From contig NC_008554.1 in assembly GCF_000014965.1 (NCBI RefSeq), forward strand, positions 1,476,001-1,540,000: a DNA stretch of 64,000 bases. The letters are read 5' to 3'. Both the position numbers and the translations under genes were made by a program. The notes under the pieces are model-generated. The model saw nothing but the letters and a program-made list of their open reading frames with translations. It ran no database searches and had not been told where the DNA came from. Of this stretch, positions 57,859 through 64,000 are shown one piece after another; within the stretch, counting starts at the first letter, position 1; each line of letters opens with the position of its first letter. The stretch is from Syntrophobacter fumaroxidans MPOB (lineage in GTDB: Bacteria; Desulfobacterota; Syntrophobacteria; Syntrophobacterales; Syntrophobacteraceae).

Positions 57859-59460
57859 CTAGATGCTCAGAGTTTTGATCCGCCGCTGGACGAGAAGGTA
57901 GTCAAAGATGACGCGCGTGACGAAGATCGCCGTAAACATGTTGGCCGCCAAACCCACGGTCAGGGTGACCGCGAATCCCCTCACGGGACCGGTGCCGAAC
58001 TGGAGCAGCACCAGGGCGGCGATGATGGTGGTGACGTTCGCATCGAGAATCGTCAAGGTAGCCCTGTCATAGCCCGTTTCCAAGGCTGCCCGCGGCGTCT
58101 TGCCCAATCGCAGTTCTTCCCGTATTCGTTCATAGATGAGTACGTTCGCGTCGACGGCCATGCCGATGGTGAGGGCGATACCCGCAATGCCGGGCAGCGT
58201 CAGGGTGAACCCGAACGCCGCCATGCCCGCCAGCACCAGGAGCACGTTGAGCGCCAGGGCGAGGTCGGCCACGACACCTCCGAACCGGTAATAGATGAGC
58301 ATGAAAAGAATGGTTCCGATGCCGCCCACGATGGATGCAAGCACCCCCTTGTTGATCGAATCGGCCCCAAGGGAAGGCCCGACCGTCCTTTGCTCGAGGA
58401 TCTTCACCGGCGCGGGAAGCGCACCCGCTCTCAGCACGATGGCCAGATCGCGAGCTTCCTGGTCGGTGAATGATCCCGTGATGGTCGCCTTGCCGCCGCC
58501 GATGGTCTCCTGGATGACCGGAGCGGAGTAGACGACCCCGTCCAGCACGATGGCAAGCTGCTTCTTCACGTTGGCTTCAGTGATCTTTTCAAACAACTTG
58601 GCCCCCTGGGCGTCGAAATCCAGGGCGACATATGAACTGCTGTGCTGGCGGTCGATTTCCACCTGGGCGTTGGTGATGTATTCGCCGCTCATGAGGGTCC
58701 GGTCGTTGAGCACGATTTGACTTTCCGTCCTCTGCCGGGTTGTCCGGTCCGTGTGCTTCATGGGATAGATTTTGGTCCCCGCCGGCGCCTTGCCCGACTT
58801 CACGTCCTGAGGGCTCACGCCCTCCGCCACCAGCTTGAATTCCAGTTGGGCCGTCTTGCCGATAAGTTCCACGGCGCGCTGCGGGTCTTGAATGCCGGGC
58901 AGCTGCACCAGGATGCGATCCTCGCCCTGCGGCCTGATGTCCGGTTCGCTGACGCCGAACTGATCGATGCGATTGCGTATGGTCTCCAGACCCTGGGCTA
59001 TGGCCGCCTTCTGGACCCGTTCCACTTCTTTCTCGTGGACCGTCAGCATGACCTTGACGGTTCCTTCGGGCTGCGTTTCGGCGCTGACCCATTTCAGTGT
59101 GGGAAATTCTTTCTCCACGAGCGGGCCGATTTGACTCTGCTGCTCGGTCCCCGGGAGCTGAACCTCTATATCCCACTTGCCGGTCTTGTCGATCTTGTTG
59201 AACGCAATCTTCTCTTTCCGGAAAGCGTCCTTGAGGTCCTCGGCCAAGCGCGTCGCAGTGTTGCTCACCGCTTGGTCCGCTTCAACCTCCAGGATGAGAT
59301 GCATGCCGCCCTGGAGATCGAGTCCCAGTCTGATCTTGTCTTTCGGCAAGAATTTGCTCCATCCCGGAGGCAAGGTCGAGACGAAAGTCGGCACCAGATA
59401 AACGACCCCCACAATGAGGACCACAACCACAAGAAGTGCTCGCCATTTAAGATTGCTCAA
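57859..59460 (-). CDS. secD: protein translocase subunit SecD
   Basis: SecD is the partner of SecF. The 533-residue protein has an N-terminal membrane segment, DKIRLGLDLQGGMHLILEV, a large periplasmic domain (about 30-345), and five membrane segments at the end, with ALTIGMAVDANVLIYERIREE near 448 as the family signature. It precedes secF and follows yajC. Confidence 0.96.
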   Translation of the reverse strand: MSNLKWRALLVVVVLIVGVVYLVPTFVSTLPPGWSKFLPKDKIRLGLDLQGGMHLILEVEADQAVSNTATRLAEDLKDAFRKEKIAFNKIDKTGKWDIEVQLPGTEQQSQIGPLVEKEFPTLKWVSAETQPEGTVKVMLTVHEKEVERVQKAAIAQGLETIRNRIDQFGVSEPDIRPQGEDRILVQLPGIQDPQRAVELIGKTAQLEFKLVAEGVSPQDVKSGKAPAGTKIYPMKHTDRTTRQRTESQIVLNDRTLMSGEYITNAQVEIDRQHSSSYVALDFDAQGAKLFEKITEANVKKQLAIVLDGVVYSAPVIQETIGGGKATITGSFTDQEARDLAIVLRAGALPAPVKILEQRTVGPSLGADSINKGVLASIVGGIGTILFMLIYYRFGGVVADLALALNVLLVLAGMAAFGFTLTLPGIAGIALTIGMAVDANVLIYERIREELRLGKTPRAALETGYDRATLTILDANVTTIIAALVLLQFGTGPVRGFAVTLTVGLAANMFTAIFVTRVIFDYLLVQRRIKTLSI

Positions 59461-59654
59461 GTTCGCTCCTCCCGAAGCTCAATCGAGACTTTCCCTGAAT
59501 CCGAGTGGGCCCTCCCTCTCCATCGCGCACGGCACGGGAACGCAACGCCACTCGGCCGGAACATGTTTTCCCGCTGTGACCGGAACGGGAAAGGGCACCC
59601 GACGTTTCCGCCCGCACCCGCCCGCATGTCAGGCCGCCGATGGCCCGAGGGCGC

Positions 59655-59999
59655 CTATTCGGCGGGAGTCTCACCCTTGGAAATCAAGGCCGCGATGTAT
59701 CCTCTGTGCACCTTGACTCGAACCTTGTCGGCAATTTCGATAGTCGCCACCGTGTCGGTCAAACCGGTGATCTTGCCCTGCAGTCCTCCTTGCGTGAGGA
59801 CGACGTCGTCCTTTTTCAGGTTGCCCAGCATGGCCCGGTGTTCTTTCTGTTTCTTTTGCTGAGGCCTGATCAGGAGAAAGTAGAAAATCGCGACCATGAT
59901 GATCAATGGTGCGAAAGCCGCCAGACCGCCGCCTGCGCCTTCCGCGGCGCCGCCCTGGCCAGTCGTGCCCATTGCATAAGCAATACCGGTCAAATCCAT
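59655..59999 (-). CDS. yajC: preprotein translocase subunit YajC
   Basis: A protein of 114 residues with one membrane segment (LAAFAPLIIMVAIFYFLLI) followed by RPQQKKQKEHRAML and a soluble end with DDVVLTQGGLQGKI. YajC associates with SecDF. I chose the ATG at 59999 because GGAGG is 5 bases before it; the in-frame ATG at 60011 forms part of that site. secD follows after about 195 bases. A candidate promoter (60125-60153) lies upstream. Confidence 0.92.
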   Translation of the reverse strand: MDLTGIAYAMGTTGQGGAAEGAGGGLAAFAPLIIMVAIFYFLLIRPQQKKQKEHRAMLGNLKKDDVVLTQGGLQGKITGLTDTVATIEIADKVRVKVHRGYIAALISKGETPAE

Positions 60000-60124
60000 T
60001 TGGTCCTCCATGCTGCCTTTTTAGGTTGCCGAACCGGAAATCCCCTTGCCTTTCCGGAACATAGGCCGTGCCGAGCTCCCGATTCCCAATCCGGTAACCT
60101 CCATGCATCCAAACGAAAGCGTTA

Positions 60125-60153
60125 TATAAACGATATTTTGTGAAAATTGTCAA
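60125..60153 (-). promoter_or_regulatory. promoter of yajC-secD-secF
   Basis: The minus strand has TTGACA (60153-60148), 17 bases and TTTATA (60130-60125), in AT-rich DNA. Transcription would start near 60118, giving a leader of about 120 nt. Confidence 0.65.
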
Positions 60154-60635
60154 TGGTCTTGAGCCGTGCGGCGCGGGCTTCGACGGAGTTTCGCGCAAGA
60201 CCGCCCCGTTGAAGAAACGCTAACCCTATGAAATTTTCGTGCCTTGGCAAAAGGAGCTTCGTCCAGACTGACGAGCCCGTTCGGGCCGCCGGAGATTTCC
60301 TCGCTTGCACCCGCAGAGTTGAGAAACAGCCCGGCGCGGCTCACCTCGATCAACCGGCAATCCGTGGGCGATACCCCGGGACCCGCACGAAAGTGCAAAT
60401 CGATGCCCTGGCAACGGCTTTGCGTCTCCCGCCACGCGGGCCTTGCTTCAGGGCTGCCGAAATCCGTGCATCCGATCCCCTTCTCCCGAGCGCCGGAGAA
60501 AAGGACTGGAAAAAGCCTTGCTCTCCTTGGCCGGTTCTTTCTTAGCCGACTTTGCAGGCATTCCTTGTCTTTCAAACGAAAGAACTTAGCGAAATAATTA
60601 TTAAAAAAAACCAACCAACGCACTTGCCTCCACCC

Positions 60636-60664
60636 TTGAAAGGACTATTATTATTAAGTAGTAC
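60636..60664 (+). promoter_or_regulatory. candidate promoter for the membrane-protein pair
   Basis: TTGAAA (60636-60641), 17 bases and TAGTAC (60659-60664), in an AT-rich stretch about 60 bases before the start. The -10 match is modest. Confidence 0.35.
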
Positions 60665-60724
60665 CACTTGTTTGCAAAGTGAAAGCAAATCGCTGCTAAC
60701 TGTTTGTAGTAAATGGAGATCACT

Positions 60725-61189
60725 ATGTCCAACATGTCTGAGATACTTTTGATGACGCACGTTGGATTCGGCATGCTCTGCATCGTTTCAGCCCTTTGGG
60801 TATTTGTGGACACCCTCAACGCCGGGGAGGGAAATCGGGGCAGGATCGCGAGCGTCAGCCTGGCGGCTGCCGTGTTCATGTGGCTCGCCTTTTTCATCGG
60901 CGGGTATTGGTATGTGGCGGCCTACTCCGCCGATAAGGCGTTCATCCTTAAAGGGCCCTGGCCATTCGCGCACAAGTTTTTCATGGAAATGAAGGAGCAC
61001 GTCGCGTTGATACTGCTTTTGCTGGTCACGTATCTTCCCATTGCGGCATCGAACGACCTGGTGTCGAATTCAGCCGCGCGCCGCCTTGTGCTTTGGGTGG
61101 CGGGGTTGACCGTGGTTCTTGGAGTGGTGATGGACGGCTCGGGCGCGATCATCGGCATGGGAGCCAAAGTTGCATTGCTGCCGAAGTAG
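60725..61189 (+). CDS. small four-helix membrane protein of unknown function
   Basis: I do not recognise the family. The 154-residue protein has four hydrophobic segments (about 8-28, 41-66, 90-108 and 120-140). Histidines occur at the membrane ends (His12, His83, His92), which could bind a metal or haem, but this is only a suggestion. I chose the ATG at 60725 because GGAG lies about 6 bases before it; an ATG at 60713 is in frame. The next gene follows after 12 bases and is also a membrane protein, so the two probably form a complex. Confidence 0.75.
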   Translation: MSNMSEILLMTHVGFGMLCIVSALWVFVDTLNAGEGNRGRIASVSLAAAVFMWLAFFIGGYWYVAAYSADKAFILKGPWPFAHKFFMEMKEHVALILLLLVTYLPIAASNDLVSNSAARRLVLWVAGLTVVLGVVMDGSGAIIGMGAKVALLPK

Positions 61190-61201
61190 AGGTGACAACA
61201 C

Positions 61202-61525
61202 ATGGAAAGCAAGGGGCTTGGAAAGTACAGCTTGTCATTTGGTTTGTCCCTGGCTGTCACGAGCGTGCTGAGCGCGCTTCTCGTGGTGATCAAGGAACTG
61301 AACGAGGGAACCGTCCTTGCTTGGATGAAGCAGGCCACCGGCCACCACTGGGTTACTCACGGCGTTTTCAACCTGGTGGCTTTCGTCGTGCTGGGATTTC
61401 TTTTCGCGGCCATGAGCCGCAGTCCGGCCACGAAGGAACCGTTTGGGAATCTGACCGGAGTCGTTGTCGGCACCGTCCTTGCGAGTGCTTCGATAATCGC
61501 GGGATTCTTCCTTGTGGTGAGCTGA
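61202..61525 (+). CDS. small three-helix membrane protein of unknown function
   Basis: A 107-residue protein with three predicted membrane segments (about 11-31, 54-70 and 85-106). The loop GHHWVTHG (His48, His49, His53) lies at the start of the second segment. AGGTGACAAC upstream is a suitable ribosome binding site. It has no recognised family, and is presumably partner of the preceding gene. Confidence 0.75.
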   Translation: MESKGLGKYSLSFGLSLAVTSVLSALLVVIKELNEGTVLAWMKQATGHHWVTHGVFNLVAFVVLGFLFAAMSRSPATKEPFGNLTGVVVGTVLASASIIAGFFLVVS

Positions 61526-61772
61526 GTCAAGGAGACCTTCCGGCAAGGCGCATGCTGAATGCCCGGACGGCCATGACGGTGGGGTGCCCTCCGGGCATCG
61601 ATGCGTTGTTGTGCCGCCCGCAAGATCTGCCCGTGGAGGAGTGCTTCGTGGCGGCGTCCCGCGCGCTTTGCCTTTCCAAACGGCGGGATTTCCCGTAATA
61701 TGCAGTTATCGTGCGGCCTTTCGGGGGCCGTGGGATTTACGGGGCGCCACACCAATCACCGGGGTTGATCGC

Positions 61773-62894
61773 TTGAACATCGACATCGTCCAGCTCAGAG
61801 GCCAGGTCCAGGCGAACTGCGACATCTCCGACGCCAATTACGCCGGGGTGTTTTCCTTATGCGGCCTCCTGCTGCGGTTGCGGGACCTGCACAAGTGGGA
61901 ACGCGGCATGGCCCCCTGGGAGGAACCGGAACCGCACGTTCTCCTGGAATGGGTCGACGCGCGGGAAACCTACTGGGAAGAAATCGCGTCCCGGAGCCTT
62001 CAGCCGATTTCGATGGCGGGAGCGGTCTTCGACCCTTTTGAAATGGATTCGATCAACGGCCTGCTTCGCCCTCACGGCCTCGTTTACGGGGCCGGGTATG
62101 CCGTCGGCATGAAACCGACCTTCTTTCTGGCGGAGGTGAAGGATTCCACAGTTATCGGCACAATGACGATCGATCGCATCGAGAAGGAATTGGCCAGGGA
62201 CATCTTCATGACCCCGGCCATGCGGCGAGGCGGACAAATTTTCGCGCGGCAATTGCCCATGCTCTTTTTTCTCTGGGACCAGATACTGGAGTCGCGGCCG
62301 TCGGCCAGGGAACCGCTCGCCTACGCGCTTGCCGAATACGGCCTGGAACCGGAGACGATGCGGCGCAACGCCGGGACTCAGGGGCCCCGCTTGAAGGAAG
62401 TGGCCGAGGCCGAGCTCGACACCTGGGTTTACCACGAAGTGGGAGAAGTCTGCGAAAAGGGTTTTGAAGGGGAAATCTGGCACGAAATCGTCGCGACCTA
62501 CACCAACAGCCCCGTGGAAATCTTCGCGCGGGTGGTCAAGGACCTGTTGGCGGATACCCATGCGCAGGGGCTGCTGGGCCATATCATCCGGCGGCGCAAG
62601 AAATCCTCACTGGGTTTTTACCTGGCGTTCATGCGCCCTTTCATGCGGGCCGTCTTTCCTGAATTCCGCCCGGCTTTCGACCGTTTCAAGACGAACACCG
62701 ACTGGTCTCAGATCGAAGACGTCCGCAAGGCCGGGCATGACAAGGCCCATCGGCTCGCCCATGCGCTCATCCGCCTCCATCGGTCCGGCGCCGGCGGCAA
62801 TACGGAAGCAGTGCGGGATCGCATCGTCTCCGAGCTGATCGAACCCCTCGGCATCAAGGGCGCGTTGCGCGAAGGCGAACAGGACGACGATTGA
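61773..62894 (+). CDS. conserved-looking protein of unknown function
   Basis: I do not recognise this 373-residue soluble protein. The chosen start is the TTG at 61773 (reading NIDIVQLRGQVQANCDI); a longer frame upstream is arginine-rich and unlikely. It has SLCGLLLRLRDLHKWE near the start, several Trp/Glu-rich helices and a basic segment (IIRRRKKSSLG) near 280. No signal peptide or membrane segment is seen. The methyltransferase gene begins 45 bases later, so the two are probably co-transcribed. Confidence 0.75.
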   Translation: MNIDIVQLRGQVQANCDISDANYAGVFSLCGLLLRLRDLHKWERGMAPWEEPEPHVLLEWVDARETYWEEIASRSLQPISMAGAVFDPFEMDSINGLLRPHGLVYGAGYAVGMKPTFFLAEVKDSTVIGTMTIDRIEKELARDIFMTPAMRRGGQIFARQLPMLFFLWDQILESRPSAREPLAYALAEYGLEPETMRRNAGTQGPRLKEVAEAELDTWVYHEVGEVCEKGFEGEIWHEIVATYTNSPVEIFARVVKDLLADTHAQGLLGHIIRRRKKSSLGFYLAFMRPFMRAVFPEFRPAFDRFKTNTDWSQIEDVRKAGHDKAHRLAHALIRLHRSGAGGNTEAVRDRIVSELIEPLGIKGALREGEQDDD

Positions 62895-62939
62895 TGAAAG
62901 ACGCACGCGGCCTTTTTGCACCGGCACGGGATGGATTGC

Positions 62940-63908
62940 ATGAAGCCATTTCTCGTTGAGATGCTCGTTTGCCCGAGCTGCCTCCCGGAGGAGGTCGGCC
63001 TGTGCCTCACAACGGTGGAAGCCGACGACGAAGAGGTGATCCGCGGCTCCCTTGCGTGCCCGTCCTGCCGGGAAATCTTCCCCATCGCCGAGGGTACGGC
63101 GGTGATCCTGCCGACCGGCGAACCGGACGATCCGTCGCGGACCGGCTATGAATCTTCCCGCGCCTTGTCCGCCTATCTCTGGAGCCACTACGCCGATCTC
63201 TTCGGCGATGCGGAAGCTTGCACCGCTTATCGTGAATGGGCGTCCCTGATCCCGCCGACGGAGGGTGTTTTTTTGGATGCGGGCTGCGCGGTGGGCCGGT
63301 TCAGCTTTGAAATGAGCCAGAAGAGTCATTTCGTGATCGGCATCGACAACTCGAAAAGCTTCATTCATACAGCCAGGAAGCTCCTGAAGAACCGGAGCAT
63401 CGATTTTGGCCTTGTCCTCGAAGGAGAGTTGCGCGAAAATCGGCGCTTCGAGCTTCCCGGCGCCTGGAATACCGACAGGGTTGAATTCCTGGTCGCCGAC
63501 GCCCAGGCTTTGCCTTTCCGGTCGGAGACGTTTTCCTGCCTTTCGTCTCTGAACCTGGTGGACAAGGTCCCCAGGCCGCTCGTCCATTTGCTCGAACTCG
63601 GCAGGGTGGCCCGATCGTCGGGTTCCCGGCTGCTTTTCACCGATCCGTTTTCCTGGTCCACGGAAGCCGCCGCCCGGGAACACTGGCTGGGAGGCCTGCC
63701 CGGAGGGGTGTTTTCGGGGAGAGGCATCGACAACGTCACGTCGATCCTCAAGGGGGAGCGCGGGGGGCTTCGCCCGCCCTGGACGATCGAGGGCCAGGGC
63801 AGCGTCTGGTGGAAGATCCGCAACCATTGCAACCACTTCGAACTGATCCGCAGCCGGTACGTTACGGCCGTGCGCCCTCCGATTCCGCTCGCACCCGCGA
63901 CCGGTTGA
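62940..63908 (+). CDS. SAM-dependent methyltransferase with N-terminal zinc-ribbon (Trm112-like) domain
   Basis: The 322-residue protein starts with a Trm112/zinc-ribbon-like segment: CPSC at residues 11-14 and 40-43. A class I methyltransferase domain follows with motif I DAGCAVGRFSFEM (about 118), the acidic IGIDNSKSF (about 140) and VADAQALPFRSETF (about 193). The substrate is unknown. I chose the ATG at 62940, directly before the zinc-ribbon; in-frame alternatives are ATG 62931 and TTG 62916. Confidence 0.82.
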   Translation: MKPFLVEMLVCPSCLPEEVGLCLTTVEADDEEVIRGSLACPSCREIFPIAEGTAVILPTGEPDDPSRTGYESSRALSAYLWSHYADLFGDAEACTAYREWASLIPPTEGVFLDAGCAVGRFSFEMSQKSHFVIGIDNSKSFIHTARKLLKNRSIDFGLVLEGELRENRRFELPGAWNTDRVEFLVADAQALPFRSETFSCLSSLNLVDKVPRPLVHLLELGRVARSSGSRLLFTDPFSWSTEAAAREHWLGGLPGGVFSGRGIDNVTSILKGERGGLRPPWTIEGQGSVWWKIRNHCNHFELIRSRYVTAVRPPIPLAPATG

Positions 63909-63938
63909 AATGGAGCCTTATGACGGCGCATTCATGCC

Positions 63939-64000
63939 ATGGAGGTGACATTGATTGATCTCGACCATTTGTCCGAACTGGCAGTCACGGCCGGCGAGGC
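63939..64000 (+). CDS. start of a further gene, cut by the window edge
   Basis: Only about 20 codons are visible. GGAGGTG lies at 63941-63947, so the likely start is the TTG at 63951, reading MIDLDHLSELAVTAGEA; an in-frame ATG at 63939 is possible. The start resembles the N-terminus of inositol monophosphatase/CysQ-like proteins, but this is too little to name it. Confidence 0.4.
   Translation, partial: MEVTLIDLDHLSELAVTAGE

Larger units (their letters stand above)
60012..60724. other. intergenic region of about 700 bases
   Basis: No recognisable gene. The left end holds the yajC promoter (60125-60153). Chance frames in 60160-60590 have no family. The right end (60590-60720) turns strongly AT-rich and holds a possible promoter for the two membrane-protein genes. 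Confidence 0.5.

Overview
The window reads as chromosomal DNA of a GC-rich, Gram-negative, strictly anaerobic-type bacterium of the Desulfobacterota (former Deltaproteobacteria). A Syntrophobacter-like organism is my best guess. The reasons are the gene neighbourhoods (hisA-yqeY-dnaG-rpoD; class I aminotransferase-hom-PGM-like protein), a decarboxylase/propionyl-CoA-type carboxyltransferase subunit with a strong promoter of its own, and selenocysteine (selB) and formate-dehydrogenase (fdhD) maturation genes. The assignment is inference from gene content; no rRNA is present.

Layout. 1-4000 (minus): a membrane HAMP/PAS sensor cut by the window edge, the wreck of a periplasmic binding-protein gene just upstream of it, and a three-PAS protein that lacks a kinase catalytic domain. 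4750-9533: a small unknown protein, a short-form alpha-glucan phosphorylase (glgP) and a GT39-type membrane glycosyltransferase whose last codons lie in a repeat. 9942-13665: argJ overlapping secA. 13843-18254 (minus): NCS2 permease, Nudix hydrolase, fdhD, a cysteine desulfurase and a GNAT acetyltransferase, the first three joined by 4-nt overlaps. 18363-21156: prs, a zinc-ribbon coiled-coil protein and a Nif3/DUF34 protein. 21358-26762: tRNA(CAU), rpoD, dnaG, yqeY and hisA. 26859-31352: thioesterase, a PGM-like protein that may be a homoserine kinase, hom and an aminotransferase.

31623-33871 (plus): selB and a Dabb protein. 33943-36841 (minus): an M20D amidohydrolase and the carboxyltransferase, separated by two terminator hairpins. 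37342-41452 (minus): holC and dnaE. 42030-54299 (plus): a long translation/RNA operon: tRNA-Gly(CCC), terminator, rimP, nusA, ylxR, infB, DUF503, rbfA, nrnA, truB, rpsO, pnp and an M16 peptidase. 54543-56603: an MBL hydrolase and a tandem universal stress protein. 56771-60011 (minus): yajC-secD-secF. 60725-64000 (plus): two small membrane proteins, an unknown 373-residue protein, a zinc-ribbon methyltransferase and the start of one more gene.

Most of the window is housekeeping. The less ordinary signals are: two copies of a small element with terminal inverted repeats (7565-7794 and 55471-55635); the FdhD/cysteine-desulfurase cluster with an FdhD that lacks the second cysteine of its motif; the candidate alternative homoserine kinase beside hom; a tRNA-Gly and terminator heading the nusA operon; an rpsO leader structure; and paired terminators directly before an amidohydrolase start. 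I found no CRISPR array, prophage, transposase gene or rRNA.
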